DNA of 64,000 nt from Desulfuromonadales bacterium. Its GTDB lineage: Bacteria; Desulfobacterota; Desulfuromonadia; Desulfuromonadales; Syntrophotaleaceae. The stretch is taken from NCBI GenBank assembly GCA_013619105.1, contig JABXKU010000003.1, positions 37,826-101,825 of the forward strand, read 5' to 3'. Under the pieces are notes generated by a model, which searched no databases, was not told the DNA's origin, and worked only from the letters and a program-made list of their open reading frames with translations. Positions 10,771 through 20,526 of this stretch are shown here, in pieces (positions within the stretch are counted from its first letter, which is position 1; each line of letters begins with the position of its first letter). The position numbers and the translations under genes were made by a program.

Positions 10771-10799
10771 TTTATAGCATTTGCCGAAGCCCCAGTCAA
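10771..10799 (-). promoter_or_regulatory. sigma70-type promoter of rpsT
   Basis: On the minus strand TTGACT (10794-10799) and TATAAA (10771-10776) are separated by exactly 17 bp. The predicted start would lie about 60 nt upstream of the rpsT ATG, leaving room for a short leader. Confidence 0.75.
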
Positions 10800-10919
10800 G
10801 ATAAGAAAACAGCAATAATGTATTGAAAAAGGCTTTAGTTTCAGTTGGTTAAGAGAAGTTTGCGTTGAATTATAATAATTTCATCACTTTGTCGATTGAA
10901 AGCGCGGGGGATTCAGTAT

Positions 10920-12500
10920 ATGTCCGAAAAGAGGCAGATATCGGCAGCGACTGCCGTCATGGGTGCAGCGACCGGCTTAAGTCGCATCGCCGGACTGGTG
11001 CGCGACATGGTGGTTGCCAGCCTGTTTGGCGCTGGTTTCGGAACCGATGCCTTTTTCATGGCCTTTACCATACCCAATCTGTTGCGGCGGTTTTTTGCCG
11101 AAGGCGCATTGACTGCTGCCTTTGTGCCGACATTTTCCACTGTCTACCATAAGCAGGGGGTGGACGAAGCACGCCGTGTAGCGAATATATGCTGGACCTT
11201 GTTGTTGTTAATTATGGCAGCCATAACGCTGTTGGGTATTTGGGCGTCACCAGTGATTGTTCGTGCAATCGGGGCCGGTTATGGAGATGTGGCTGGTAAG
11301 CTGGCACTTACAGACTTTCTGAATCGATTGATGTTTCCCTATATCTTTTTTGTTAGTCTTTTGGCCTTGATCACTGGCATTCTCAATGTTCTCGGACACT
11401 ATTTTTTACCCTCTTTTTCCACGGTACTATTAAATATCAGCATGATCGTTTGCGCCGTGTTACTGGCACCGCTTTTTCCTCTGCAACCTATTGTCGCACT
11501 GGCTATCGGGGTTTTGGTCGGTGGTTTGCTGCAGTTGGTCATTCAGTTTCCGGTGCTGCGCCTCAAGGGGATTCGCCTGCGCTTCGATTTTAACTTTAGG
11601 CACCCTTCGGTTATAAGGGTAGCTCGTTTGATGCTTCCCGGACTGGCCGGAGTGGCTATATATCAGATTAATGTGGTGGTTTCTCGTTTGCTCGCATCGT
11701 TTCTCCCGGAGGGAAGCGTGTCTTATCTCTATTACGGTCAGCGCCTGTTCGAATTACCTCAGGGAATATTTGTAGTCTCCTTGGCCCAGGCTGTCTTGCC
11801 GGCCATGAGTCGACAGGCGGCAGTCGGTGATAGTGCAGGGCTCAAAGAGTCGCTCCGTTTCTCCTTGGTGCTGATCAGTATCGTCACATTGCCCGCTGCG
11901 GCCGGTCTTATCGTCTGTGCGGTACCGGTATACAGCTTATTTTTTATGCGCGGTGCCTTTAGCTACCAGGATGTCTCGCAAACCGCCATGGCCCTGTGCG
12001 CTTATGCTCCCGGCTTGCTTTTCGTCGGTGTGAGCCGCATTCTGGTTCCGACCTTTTACGCTCTGCAGGATACCCGTACCCCGGTCTGGGTTTCCTTCTG
12101 GACCCTGGTTGTGAATGCCTTGCTCGGGCTATTGCTTATGGGGCCACTGCGCCATGTAGGCCTGGCTCTGGCCCTGAGCTTGTCCTCCGTGTGCAATTGT
12201 GTGCTGCTCGGTTGGTTGCTACGCCGTAAAATCGGCCCCTGGGGGTTTGGCGCTATGGCTAGTTCGCTGCTAAGGGCGTTGCCCGCCACCTTGCTCATGG
12301 CAGCTGGAGCTTGGCTGATACTGCGGTCTGTAGACTGGCAGGTAGGTGGATGGTCATTTGTTAAGCTAATGACGTTGGGAGGCGCTGTCAGTGTAGGAAT
12401 GGTCATTTATTGTGGCGTCTGTCTGTTGTGTGGGGTCACTGAAATTCGTGATGGGCTGCTACTGGTAGGGCGCAAACTCGGTTTTGCTCGAAAGGTCTAA
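10920..12500 (+). CDS. murJ: Lipid II flippase MurJ
   Basis: MurJ moves lipid II across the inner membrane for peptidoglycan synthesis. The 526-aa protein is almost entirely hydrophobic helices (about 14) with family motifs such as SRIAGLVRDMVVAS near the N-terminus, FFAEGALTAAFVP, and GVSYLYYGQRLFELPQG-type sequence in the middle. ATG at 10920 is preferred over the upstream TTG at 10896 because a G-rich site (10906-10910) precedes it. A perfect TATAAT at 10871-10876 upstream may be its -10. The 280 bp after it contain only the tRNA-Val promoter. Confidence 0.93.
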   Translation: MSEKRQISAATAVMGAATGLSRIAGLVRDMVVASLFGAGFGTDAFFMAFTIPNLLRRFFAEGALTAAFVPTFSTVYHKQGVDEARRVANICWTLLLLIMAAITLLGIWASPVIVRAIGAGYGDVAGKLALTDFLNRLMFPYIFFVSLLALITGILNVLGHYFLPSFSTVLLNISMIVCAVLLAPLFPLQPIVALAIGVLVGGLLQLVIQFPVLRLKGIRLRFDFNFRHPSVIRVARLMLPGLAGVAIYQINVVVSRLLASFLPEGSVSYLYYGQRLFELPQGIFVVSLAQAVLPAMSRQAAVGDSAGLKESLRFSLVLISIVTLPAAAGLIVCAVPVYSLFFMRGAFSYQDVSQTAMALCAYAPGLLFVGVSRILVPTFYALQDTRTPVWVSFWTLVVNALLGLLLMGPLRHVGLALALSLSSVCNCVLLGWLLRRKIGPWGFGAMASSLLRALPATLLMAAGAWLILRSVDWQVGGWSFVKLMTLGGAVSVGMVIYCGVCLLCGVTEIRDGLLLVGRKLGFARKV

Positions 12501-12730
12501 TAGACGCAGTTCTGTAGTCAGTGCGGTGGGTGACCCTTATGACTTTTTGCTCTTACTGAATCAGGGCAGGGCGGGCTGTAGTTCTTCCTCCCAACAATTT
12601 TTCTTTCCGTGTCTGCCGAGTTGGAACTCATCTTGTCGATTTTCGATGGCTATTTGAATAGGAACTTCTCTTGCTTCTGCGGCTGTCGCCGAGTGTTGAA
12701 AAAAAAACAACGCTATCTATCTTAAAGAGC

Positions 12731-12760
12731 TTGACATGACTGGGGTTACTTCGGTATAAA
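12731..12760 (+). promoter_or_regulatory. sigma70-type promoter of tRNA-Val
   Basis: Consensus TTGACA (12731-12736) and TATAAA (12755-12760) with an 18-bp spacer, ending 20 bp before the tRNA 5' end. It may also feed thrS-infC-rpmI-rplT downstream. Confidence 0.75.
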
Positions 12761-12780
12761 TTGCCTCGTTGTTGGGACAT

Positions 12781-12855
12781 AGGCGCGTAGCTCAGTGGGA
12801 GAGCACTACACTGACACTGTAGGGGTCGGCGGTTCAATCCCGCCCGCGCCTACCA
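12781..12855 (+). tRNA. tRNA-Val (anticodon GAC)
   Basis: A 75-nt cloverleaf: acceptor AGGCGCG pairs with CGCGCCT, the D arm GCTC/GAGC, the anticodon arm CTACA-CTGACAC-TGTAG gives anticodon GAC, the T arm is GGCGG-TTCAATC-CCGCC, and CCA is encoded. It lies 76 bp before thrS. Confidence 0.95.
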
Positions 12856-12931
12856 ACATCTACAAACGACGACTCGCACCGATCGAGGCATCTCCGGATG
12901 CCTCTTTTTATTCGTGGAGAAGACTATCGAT

Positions 12932-14842
12932 ATGCTGCGCGTAGAATTACCAGACGGCTCAGTTAAAGAGGTTCCCGCAGGGAGCACCGTAAAGGATGTT
13001 GCTGAAGGAATTGGAGCCGGGTTGGCAAGACAGGCCATCGCCGGAAAAATTAATGGTCAGTTAACCGATTTGACAGCAGTTGTCGAAGATGGATGTCGGT
13101 TGGAGATACTCACCCTTACGAGTCCTGAAGGGCTGAGGATATATCGCCATACCGCGGCTCATCTTATGGCTCATGCTGTCAAAGAGCTGTTTGGTAAGGA
13201 CGTTCAGGTAACCATCGGGCCTTCCATAGAAAACGGCTTTTACTACGACTTTTACACGGAGACCCATACTTTCTCGCCCGACGACTTCGAGCGCATCGAG
13301 CAAAAGATGCAGGAGTTGGTTAAGGCCAATCAACCGATTACTCGGCAGGAAGTCAGTCGCGACAGCGCTATTGAGTTATTTCGCAGCCTTGGCGAAGATT
13401 ACAAGGTGCGGCTTATTGAAGATCTGTCCGAACCGGTCGTCTCTCTTTACCGTCAGGGGGATTTTGTTGATCTCTGCCGCGGACCCCATCTGCCCAGCAC
13501 GGGCCGTATCAAAGCCTTTAAGCTAACTAGTGTGGCGGGTGCCTATTGGCGTGGCGATGAAAAAAACGCCATGTTGCAGCGTATCTATGCTACGGCATTT
13601 CCGGACAAGAAGCAGCTTAGATGTCATTTGGCCAAGCTGGAAGAAGCCCGCAAGCGTGATCATCGCCGGATCGGTAAGGAGTTAGATCTCTTTTCTTTTA
13701 GCGAAGAGGCTGGCGCAGGCTTGGTACTCTGGCACCCTAAAGGGGCGATGCTGCGGACCCTGCTTGAGGATTTTGAACGTAAACAGCATCTCAAAAGGGG
13801 TTACGACCTGGTTCTCGGTCCGCAGATTCTAAAGACCGAACTGTGGCAAACCTCTGGGCATTACGAAAACTACCGCGAGAATATGTATTTCACCGAGGTA
13901 GACGGCCAGGGATACGGTCTCAAGCCGATGAACTGTCTGGCCCATATGCTGATCTACAAGTCGCATATGCGCTCCTACCGCGATTTGCCCCTGCGTTATT
14001 TTGAGCTTGGCACCGTACATCGCCATGAAAAATCTGGTGTTTTGCACGGATTGCTACGGGTTCGGGGCTTTACTCAAGACGATGCCCATATACTCTGTAC
14101 CCCTGACCAGCTTGACGGTGAGATTAAGGGCGTGCTGCAATTTGTCCAGGACGTTATGGGTATTTTCGGCTTTGAGTATGAGGTGGAAATCTCTACCCGG
14201 CCTGAAAAATCCATCGGCAGCGATCAGGACTGGGAATTAGCCACTAACGCTCTGATGGGTGCTCTTAAAGATTCAGGCCTCGAGTTTGAAATTAATGCCG
14301 GCGATGGCGCGTTTTACGGCCCTAAGATCGACATCAAGCTCAAGGACGCTCTTGACAGGAAGTGGCAGTGTGCTACAATTCAATGCGATTTTACATTGCC
14401 CGAGAGGTTCGACCTGAGCTATATCGGAGCCGATGGAGAAAAGCACCGGCCAGTAATGTTGCATCGGGTTATTCTTGGTGCCATTGAACGCTTTGTCGGA
14501 GTGCTGATCGAGCATTACGCTGGGAACTTCCCTTTGTGGCTTTCCCCTGTTCAGGCAGTAATTGTCAATGTAACTGACAATCAGGCTGAATATGCAGAGC
14601 AGGTCTGGCGCGAGCTGCAAGATGCAGGTATTCGGGTCGAGAAGGACCTACGCAACGAAAAACTGGGTTTTAAGATTCGCGAAGCTCAGATGGCCAAAGT
14701 TCCTTATATGCTGGTAATCGGCGATAACGAGATGGAGAGCGGAACTGTTGCTCCCCGTTACCGCACGGGCAAGAGTCTTGATCCTATGTCGGTTGCGGAC
14801 TTTGTCCAGCATGTGCAGGACGAGTGTAGTCAATATCGTTAG
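12932..14842 (+). CDS. thrS: Threonyl-tRNA synthetase
   Basis: Class II synthetase charging tRNA-Thr. The 636-aa protein has the N-terminal TGS domain ([19 protein letters not shown]), the editing domain with [13 protein letters not shown] (catalytic HxxxH near residue 73), the class II core with the motif 2 region [15 protein letters not shown], and the C-terminal anticodon-binding domain. ATG at 12932 is chosen (GGAGAA 10 nt upstream) over the in-frame GTG at 12914. Its TAG overlaps the AGGAGG site of infC, so the two genes are tightly coupled. Confidence 0.97.
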   Translation: MLRVELPDGSVKEVPAGSTVKDVAEGIGAGLARQAIAGKINGQLTDLTAVVEDGCRLEILTLTSPEGLRIYRHTAAHLMAHAVKELFGKDVQVTIGPSIENGFYYDFYTETHTFSPDDFERIEQKMQELVKANQPITRQEVSRDSAIELFRSLGEDYKVRLIEDLSEPVVSLYRQGDFVDLCRGPHLPSTGRIKAFKLTSVAGAYWRGDEKNAMLQRIYATAFPDKKQLRCHLAKLEEARKRDHRRIGKELDLFSFSEEAGAGLVLWHPKGAMLRTLLEDFERKQHLKRGYDLVLGPQILKTELWQTSGHYENYRENMYFTEVDGQGYGLKPMNCLAHMLIYKSHMRSYRDLPLRYFELGTVHRHEKSGVLHGLLRVRGFTQDDAHILCTPDQLDGEIKGVLQFVQDVMGIFGFEYEVEISTRPEKSIGSDQDWELATNALMGALKDSGLEFEINAGDGAFYGPKIDIKLKDALDRKWQCATIQCDFTLPERFDLSYIGADGEKHRPVMLHRVILGAIERFVGVLIEHYAGNFPLWLSPVQAVIVNVTDNQAEYAEQVWRELQDAGIRVEKDLRNEKLGFKIREAQMAKVPYMLVIGDNEMESGTVAPRYRTGKSLDPMSVADFVQHVQDECSQYR

Positions 14843-14853
14843 GAGGTGTCACC

Positions 14854-15366
14854 ATAGCTAAGCAAGAGACACGCATAAATCGTGATATCCGTGCCCGACA
14901 AGTTCGGGTTGTTGATGATGAGGGGGAATTGCTCGGAATTTTGACCGTTCCCGAAGCCCTTGCTGTTGCCGACGAACACGGTCTCGACCTCGTCGAGGTT
15001 TCGCCCAATGCTGATCCGCCGGTATGTCGTATCATGGACTACGGCAAGTACAAGTATCAGGCAAGCAAGCGGGCAGCTGAGGCCAAGAAGAAGTCGGCTA
15101 AGGTTGAGGTCAAAGAAGTCAAGATGCGACCTAAGACCGAGGAACATGACTTCCAAGTCAAGTTGCGTAATGCCCGTCGTTTTCTCGACGATGGCAACCG
15201 CGTCAAGGTGACGGTGATGTTTCGTGGCAGGGAGGTTACTCATCCCGAGTTTGGCCGTAGGTTGATGGAAAAACTTGCTACGCAGGTAGCTGACATCGCT
15301 GTGGTGGAAATGCACCCACGAATGGCTGGTCGTTTCATGACTATGGTGGTGGCACCTAAAAAATAA
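14854..15366 (+). CDS. infC: Translation initiation factor IF-3, ATA start codon
   Basis: IF-3 (170 aa) checks the start codon on the 30S subunit and keeps subunits apart. The sequence after the start (AKQETRINRDIRARQVRVV) is the conserved IF-3 N-terminus, and KVKVTVMFRGRE-like and HPRMAGRFM motifs mark the C domain. The only start that keeps the whole N domain and sits 7 nt after AGGAGG (14841-14846) is ATA at 14854; the first ATG-class codon downstream (14929) would delete 25 conserved residues. A non-canonical start agrees with the known infC autoregulation (AUU in E. coli). Confidence 0.93.
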   Translation: MAKQETRINRDIRARQVRVVDDEGELLGILTVPEALAVADEHGLDLVEVSPNADPPVCRIMDYGKYKYQASKRAAEAKKKSAKVEVKEVKMRPKTEEHDFQVKLRNARRFLDDGNRVKVTVMFRGREVTHPEFGRRLMEKLATQVADIAVVEMHPRMAGRFMTMVVAPKK

Positions 15367-15387
15367 ACGATTAACGGTCTTTGTCGC

Positions 15388-15418
15388 AATTGTAAAGCGC
15401 GGAAGCGTTTACACAATT
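15388..15418 (+). promoter_or_regulatory. Hairpin in the infC-rpmI leader
   Basis: Arms AATTGT-AAA-(G)-CGC and GCGTTT-(AC)-ACAATT close on a GGAA tetraloop; there is a G bulge on one side and an AC bulge on the other. It lies 42 bp before rpmI and has no T tract, so it is not a terminator. L20 is known to repress rpmI-rplT by binding leader RNA in several bacteria; a link here is only an inference. Confidence 0.35.
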
Positions 15419-15459
15419 CAGTCCGTTGTCGATAGCAAACGTTCAAGGAGAGGTTTCTC

Positions 15460-15657
15460 ATGCCCAAAATAAAAACTAATCGCGGTGCTGCCAAGCGTTT
15501 TCGTAAAACGGGTACCGGAAAGATTCGTCGTAATAAGGCTTTTACCAGCCATATCCTGACCAAGAAATCTACTAAGAGAAAACGCGATCTGCGTAAGGCC
15601 ACTCTGGTGTCCAAGGCGGACGCCGGCAATATTGCCCGTCTTATCCCTTACAAGTAA
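15460..15657 (+). CDS. rpmI: 50S ribosomal protein L35
   Basis: L35 (65 aa) starts [18 protein letters not shown] and ends in the LIPYK family terminus. A clear AAGGAGAGG site precedes the ATG. It is followed by rplT after a 110-bp gap that contains a small GCGG/CCGC hairpin (about 15727-15739). Confidence 0.97.
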   Translation: MPKIKTNRGAAKRFRKTGTGKIRRNKAFTSHILTKKSTKRKRDLRKATLVSKADAGNIARLIPYK

Positions 15658-15767
15658 TCGAGGGCAAGCGGGCTTGGCTTAAGACCGAGAACTGAGGGGA
15701 CAGGTCTCCTCCTTCAGATCCGGCAGCGGTAATACCGCCATATCCAAGCACTACACAGGAGTAATAC

Positions 15768-16124
15768 ATGCCAAGAGTAAAAAGAGGTTTCAAAGCGAGA
15801 CGTAGAAGAAACAAAGTTCTCAAATTAGCCAAAGGTTATCGTGGCGCGCGCGGCAAACTATTTCGCAGCGCTACCGAGGCCGTCGATCGCGGATTGAAAT
15901 ATGCGTTTCGCGACCGCAAAGTCAAAAAACGGGACTTTCGGGCTCTGTGGATTTCGCGGATCAATGCGGCTTCCCGGGACAACGGCCTGTCTTACAGCCG
16001 TCTCGTATACGGGTTGAAGCAAGCCGAAATTGGAATCGACCGCAAGATTCTGGCTCAGCTTGCCGTTTGCGATCCAACTGGCTTTGCTGCTATCGTTGAT
16101 AAAGCTAAGGCCAAGATGCAGTAA
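15768..16124 (+). CDS. rplT: 50S ribosomal protein L20
   Basis: L20 (118 aa) is an early 50S assembly protein and, in other bacteria, the repressor of its own operon. [14 protein letters not shown] at the N-terminus, [13 protein letters not shown] and the [12 protein letters not shown] segment are diagnostic. An intrinsic terminator follows 8 bp after the stop. Confidence 0.97.
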   Translation: MPRVKRGFKARRRRNKVLKLAKGYRGARGKLFRSATEAVDRGLKYAFRDRKVKKRDFRALWISRINAASRDNGLSYSRLVYGLKQAEIGIDRKILAQLAVCDPTGFAAIVDKAKAKMQ

Positions 16125-16131
16125 GCTACCC

Positions 16132-16170
16132 AAAAAAAGAGATGAGGGCCTTCCTCATCTCTTTTTTTTT
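16132..16170 (+). terminator. Intrinsic terminator after rplT
   Basis: AGAGATGAGG (16138-16147) pairs with CCTCATCTCT (16153-16162) around a 5-nt loop, followed by 8 Ts. A preceding A run makes it symmetric. It ends the infC-rpmI-rplT part or acts as a partial stop before pheST. Confidence 0.88.
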
Positions 16171-16180
16171 GGTTAAAAAT

Positions 16181-16210
16181 GGAAGCCGTTGGGCTTCCTT
16201 TCCTTTTTTA
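16181..16210 (+). terminator. Second terminator-like hairpin just before pheS (possible attenuator)
   Basis: GGAAGCC (16181-16187) and GGCTTCC (16192-16198) form a perfect 7-bp stem with a GTTG loop, followed by TTTCCTTTTTTA. It starts 10 bp after the first terminator and ends 22 bp before the pheS ATG. In enterobacteria pheST is attenuated; here no Phe-rich leader peptide and no T-box was found, so the control mechanism is open. Confidence 0.6.
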
Positions 16211-16232
16211 CGGACAAGGCAACGGGATTGCT

Positions 16233-17249
16233 ATGAAGGAACAACTCACAGAATTGTTGACGAAGGGACGGGCTGCACTGTTGGCCGCCGACTCTTTAGA
16301 GGGGCTGCAGGAGGCACGGGTCGGTTTACTCGGCAAAAAGGGCTCCATGACCGCTGTCATGAAGGGTATGGGGCGACTTTCTGCTGAGGAGCGGCCGATT
16401 ATCGGGTCACTGGCCAACACGGTCAAGGTCGAACTGGAAGACCTCTTTGAAGGGCGCTCCAAGGCTATTCGCGAACAGGAATTGCAGCAGCGACTGAGTA
16501 GTGAACGCATCGATGTAACCCTGCCTGGTCGCACTGCTGCTCGAGGTTCCAAGCATCCGATCACTCTGGTCACCGAAGAGATCACCGAAATCTTCTCCTC
16601 CCTCGGCTTCGGTGTCGAAGAAGGACCCGAGGTGGAACAGGATTTTTATAACTTTGAATCCCTGAATATGCCGAAGGATCATCCTGCCCGCGATATGCAG
16701 GATACCTTTTATGTCTCGGATGAGGTTGTTTTGCGTACTCATACCTCACCGGTTCAGATTCGCGCTATGCTTAAGCAGGCGCCTCCGGTGCGGGTCATTG
16801 CCCCGGGCACAGTCTATCGGCGAGATTCCGACCTTACCCATACCCCGATGTTTCATCAAATTGAGGGTTTTCTTGTGGATCGGGATATCACCTTTGGCGA
16901 CCTTAAGGGAATTCTGACCACATTTATTACGCAATTCTTTGGCAAGGGCATCGGTGTGCGTTTCCGGCCTTCTTTCTTCCCCTTTACGGAACCGAGCGCT
17001 GAAGTTGATATCCAGTGTGTGATTTGTGGTGGTAGTGGCTGCCGAGTCTGTAAAAAATCTGGTTGGCTGGAAATTCTCGGCAGCGGCATGATCGATCCGG
17101 AAGTCTTTAAGTCGGTCAATTACGATTACCAGAAATACAGTGGGTTTGCTTTTGGTATGGGGATTGAGCGTATTGCCATGCTTAAGTATGGCGTTAATGA
17201 TCTTCGGCTGTTTTTTGAAAACGATGTACGCTTTTTGCGACAGTTTTGA
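16233..17249 (+). CDS. pheS: Phenylalanyl-tRNA synthetase alpha subunit
   Basis: Catalytic class II subunit of the (alpha-beta)2 enzyme charging tRNA-Phe. The 338-aa protein has an N-terminal coiled-coil (about 1-85), motif 2 with [10 protein letters not shown] and the C-terminal motif 3 [19 protein letters not shown] at 16233 gives MKEQLTELL, the normal family start; the upstream ATG at 16179 lies at the edge of the hairpin and adds 18 odd residues. It is followed by pheT after 65 bp. Confidence 0.97.
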   Translation: MKEQLTELLTKGRAALLAADSLEGLQEARVGLLGKKGSMTAVMKGMGRLSAEERPIIGSLANTVKVELEDLFEGRSKAIREQELQQRLSSERIDVTLPGRTAARGSKHPITLVTEEITEIFSSLGFGVEEGPEVEQDFYNFESLNMPKDHPARDMQDTFYVSDEVVLRTHTSPVQIRAMLKQAPPVRVIAPGTVYRRDSDLTHTPMFHQIEGFLVDRDITFGDLKGILTTFITQFFGKGIGVRFRPSFFPFTEPSAEVDIQCVICGGSGCRVCKKSGWLEILGSGMIDPEVFKSVNYDYQKYSGFAFGMGIERIAMLKYGVNDLRLFFENDVRFLRQF

Positions 17250-17314
17250 ATCGTTGAATAATCGTTGTTAAAACAGTTTGTTGTCTGCTGTAATATGATA
17301 AAGGACTTGAAGAA

Positions 17315-19726
17315 ATGATCGTATCCTACAACTGGCTTAAGGAATTTGTCGATTTTGATCTCCCGCCGGAGGAATTGTCCCATCGTCTGACCATGGCTGG
17401 TTTGGAAGTCGATGCCATGGAATATCTCGGCGCTGGGTTGGACACGGTCATAGTTGCTCGGCTCGAATCGGTAGAGCGGCATCCTGATGCAGATCGCTTG
17501 ACCCTGTGTCAGGTCGCTACCGGCAGCGACACTTTGCTGGTGGTCTGTGGAGCCACCAACCACAAGGTTGGTGATCTGGTCGCTTTAGCACAGGTGGGCA
17601 GCTTGCTTCCCGGAGATTTCAAGATTAAGAAGGGTAAGATTCGTGGCCAGGTCTCCTTGGGTATGCTCTGCTCCGAAAAAGAACTCGGCTTAGCTGAGGA
17701 GGCAGACGGAATTATGATCCTGCCGCCCGGTCTACCGCTGGGACAGCCGGTCTTTGAGGCTCTCGGTCTTAAGGATGTACGCTTCGAGCTTGGCCTCACT
17801 CCCAATCGTCCCGATTGTTTGAGTATCGTCGGGGTGGCCCGGGAGGTTGCAGCCATTGTCGGGCGGCCCTTGCAAGTTGCTCATCAAGCGCCGATCGAAG
17901 ACGGAGCTCCTAGCAGTGAGAGCACCTCCGTTAGTCTCGAAGAAAGAGGGCTCTGTCCCCGTTATGCTGTTCGCCTAATTCGAGGGGTTATTATTGGCCC
18001 TTCGCCGGAGTGGCTAGTTCGTCGCTTGGAGGCTGTGGGCATGCGGTCTGTCAATAATGTGGTCGATGTCACCAACCTTATGTTGATGGAGCTTGGTCAT
18101 CCCTTGCATGCCTTTGATTTCAATCGGCTGCGCGATCAGCGTATTGTGGTTCGGCGGGCCAACGATGGGGCCAGTTTTACCACCCTTGACGGCCAGCAAC
18201 GCGTGCTTTGCGCCGATGATCTGGTTATATGTGATGGCCTCGGGCCGGTAGCTCTGGCTGGCATTATGGGCGGTGAAAATTCCGAAGTCGGTCCTGAAAC
18301 TACGGATATCTTACTGGAAAGCGCCTATTTTAACCCGGCTACTATCCGCCGTACCAGTAAGCGCCTCGGTATGCACACCGAGGCCTCTCATCGCTTTGAG
18401 CGCGGGGCTGATGTGGATATGGTGCCGATTGCCCTCGATAAGGCAGCGTCTCTCATTGTCGACGTGGCCGGGGGCACCCTCGCTCAGGGCATGATCGATT
18501 GTTATCCCGAGTCCTTGCCTGAGCGGCAGTTGACCCTCGATGTGGGTAGGGCTAATAAAGTTTTGGGCCTTAAGCTCGCCAGTGACGATATTCTTAGCTT
18601 GTTGCGTTCCATTGCTCTTGAGGCGCAACCGGCCGAGGATCGGAATGACGGAATTCTTTATGTTAAAATCCCTGCCTTTCGGCCAGACCTTGAGCGCGAG
18701 ATCGATCTGATTGAAGAGGTTGCCCGCCTTCATGGCTATGACCAGATACCCGTTACCATGCCGGTCAGTCGCATGATCTGTCACCGTCCGGCACCTCAGC
18801 AACGTCTGGTCCGACAGCTCCGGGATGCTATGGTGGCCGGGGGCTTTTCAGAAGTTATCAACTATTCCTTTATCGCTCCTCAATGGGATCGGCTCAATTT
18901 GGCACAGGACGATTGTCGGCGCCAGAATGTACGAATTCTCAACCCCCTTACCGAGGATCAATCGGTCATGCGCACTAGTCTGGTGCCGAGCATGCTTGAG
19001 AGCATCGCTCGTAACCGGGCCTATCGGTCTCTGGACCTGCGCCTGTTCGAATTGCGGCCCGTTTTCCAGCCCCAAGACGGTGAGGAACTGCCCCGGGAAA
19101 GTCTGCGACTTTGTGCGGCTATCTGTGGTCGCCGGGAGCCTCTCGGTTGGGCGCAAGGGGCAGAGGAAGTGGACTTTTTTGACCTAAAGGGTCAATTGGA
19201 GGGTTTGCTCAGTGGCTTCCTACTTGGAGCGGTCCACTGGGATAGTAGTCAAAGTGAAACATTCTATCATCCCGGAAAATCCTGTATACTGCGTCATTCA
19301 TCAGGGCTTTTGGGAAGCATAGGGGAAGTTCATCCGCAAGTTCTTGAACATTTCGAGATCGATCAGCCTGTTTATCTACTTGACCTCGACTTGAATGCCC
19401 TTTTTGGCGCCACGGTTACCGGTCGGAACTTTCAGGCGATTTCTCGTTTCCCAGACGTTTGCCGCGACAGCGCTCTTCTAGTTGATGATACGGTTAGTGC
19501 CGAGCAGGTGTTCGCCGTTATTGATCAGGTTCGAGGGCGTTTTGTTGAAGATTACACTCTGTTTGATGTGTACCGCGGATCGGGTATCGCCGATGGCAAA
19601 AAGAGTCTGGCCATCAGGGTGCGCTACCGCAGTTCTGATAAAACTCTTACTGAAGAAGAGATTACAATCGGTCATGAGCGCATCATTAAGGCACTCAAGA
19701 AACAGCTCGGAGCTGAAATTCGTTAA
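17315..19726 (+). CDS. pheT: Phenylalanyl-tRNA synthetase beta subunit
   Basis: The 803-aa beta subunit recognises tRNA-Phe and edits Tyr-tRNA-Phe. It starts MIVSYNWLKEFVDFDLPPEE and contains the EMAP/OB-like tRNA-binding domain (about 40-150), the B3/B4 editing domain, B5 and the C-terminal ferredoxin-fold anticodon-binding domain (FPDVCRDSALLVDD near residue 711). Length is normal. Confidence 0.97.
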   Translation: MIVSYNWLKEFVDFDLPPEELSHRLTMAGLEVDAMEYLGAGLDTVIVARLESVERHPDADRLTLCQVATGSDTLLVVCGATNHKVGDLVALAQVGSLLPGDFKIKKGKIRGQVSLGMLCSEKELGLAEEADGIMILPPGLPLGQPVFEALGLKDVRFELGLTPNRPDCLSIVGVAREVAAIVGRPLQVAHQAPIEDGAPSSESTSVSLEERGLCPRYAVRLIRGVIIGPSPEWLVRRLEAVGMRSVNNVVDVTNLMLMELGHPLHAFDFNRLRDQRIVVRRANDGASFTTLDGQQRVLCADDLVICDGLGPVALAGIMGGENSEVGPETTDILLESAYFNPATIRRTSKRLGMHTEASHRFERGADVDMVPIALDKAASLIVDVAGGTLAQGMIDCYPESLPERQLTLDVGRANKVLGLKLASDDILSLLRSIALEAQPAEDRNDGILYVKIPAFRPDLEREIDLIEEVARLHGYDQIPVTMPVSRMICHRPAPQQRLVRQLRDAMVAGGFSEVINYSFIAPQWDRLNLAQDDCRRQNVRILNPLTEDQSVMRTSLVPSMLESIARNRAYRSLDLRLFELRPVFQPQDGEELPRESLRLCAAICGRREPLGWAQGAEEVDFFDLKGQLEGLLSGFLLGAVHWDSSQSETFYHPGKSCILRHSSGLLGSIGEVHPQVLEHFEIDQPVYLLDLDLNALFGATVTGRNFQAISRFPDVCRDSALLVDDTVSAEQVFAVIDQVRGRFVEDYTLFDVYRGSGIADGKKSLAIRVRYRSSDKTLTEEEITIGHERIIKALKKQLGAEIR

Positions 19727-19811
19727 ATTAATCGGTTGATTGCATGGCACTCCTATGATATAAAGTGTTGGATGTTCGTGGACTTACGTTTATTGGAGGG
19801 GGGGCGAATCT

Positions 19812-20093
19812 ATGACCAAGGCGGACCTTGTAGAACGTGTTTATCTGAAGACTGGTTTCTCAAAAAAGGAGTCCGCACAGATTGTCGAGATGGTTTTCGA
19901 TCTGATGAAGTCGACCCTGGAAAAAGGCGAGAAGATAAAGCTGGCCGGTTTTGGCAACTTTGTTGTTAAGGACAAGGCGACGCGAAAGGGGCGGAATCCT
20001 CAAACCGGAGATGAAATCGAAATCTGTTCTCGTAAGATTTTGACTTTCAAGCCCAGCCAGGTGCTTAAATCAGTCATCAACGGCCAGGGTTGA
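19812..20093 (+). CDS. ihfA: Integration host factor alpha subunit
   Basis: DNA-bending HU/IHF family protein, 93 aa. MTKADLVERVYLKTGFSKKES, the GFGNF motif and RKGRNPQTG in the beta-arm (with the DNA-intercalating Pro) identify it, and its place after pheT matches the conserved pheT-ihfA order, which favours IhfA over HU. A GGAGGGGGG-type ribosome site precedes the ATG. Confidence 0.93.
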   Translation: MTKADLVERVYLKTGFSKKESAQIVEMVFDLMKSTLEKGEKIKLAGFGNFVVKDKATRKGRNPQTGDEIEICSRKILTFKPSQVLKSVINGQG

Positions 20094-20119
20094 GGGGGTC
20101 TTAGTCGTTAAGGCTGATC

Positions 20120-20476
20120 ATGAATACTCTGATTCCCGATAAGCTGTATTTTAAAATCGGCGAAGTTGTCAGCATTACAGGCATCAAGGCCCATGTGCTG
20201 CGCTATTGGGAAGCGGAGTTCGGAGCAGGTTTTCGCCCTGTAAAGAGTCACGGGCGACAGCGACTCTATCGAAAGCAGGAGATAGAGCTCATTCTGCAAA
20301 TGAAGGATTTGCTCTATCGTCAGGGTTATACCATTGCTGGCGCAAAGAAAAAGCTGCGCAGCAAGACCTGTGACCAGGATCCGGCCAATAAAGCCTCGGA
20401 AGCTCAACTGTCTCTTCGTGTGCTGCAGGAATTGCGCAGTGATCTAATTCGGCTGCGCAAGTCCTTGGATTGCTAA
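20120..20476 (+). CDS. MerR-family transcriptional regulator
   Basis: A 118-aa protein with an N-terminal MerR winged helix (YFKIGEVVSITGIKAHVLRYWE, then the RLYRKQEIELI wing) and a short C-terminal coiled coil without an evident effector domain. MerR proteins of this short type commonly follow ihfA in proteobacteria. It is 26 bp after ihfA and probably co-transcribed. Its target is unknown. Confidence 0.88.
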   Translation: MNTLIPDKLYFKIGEVVSITGIKAHVLRYWEAEFGAGFRPVKSHGRQRLYRKQEIELILQMKDLLYRQGYTIAGAKKKLRSKTCDQDPANKASEAQLSLRVLQELRSDLIRLRKSLDC

Positions 20477-20526
20477 ATATCCTTTTGCTTAGTCCTGGCC
20501 TGAAAGAATTTCTTTAAGGCCATTAT

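Noticed and set aside
16179-16232. Longer pheS start with an 18-residue extension
   Set aside because: It starts at the edge of a terminator-like hairpin, has no ribosome site, and the extension is foreign to the family.
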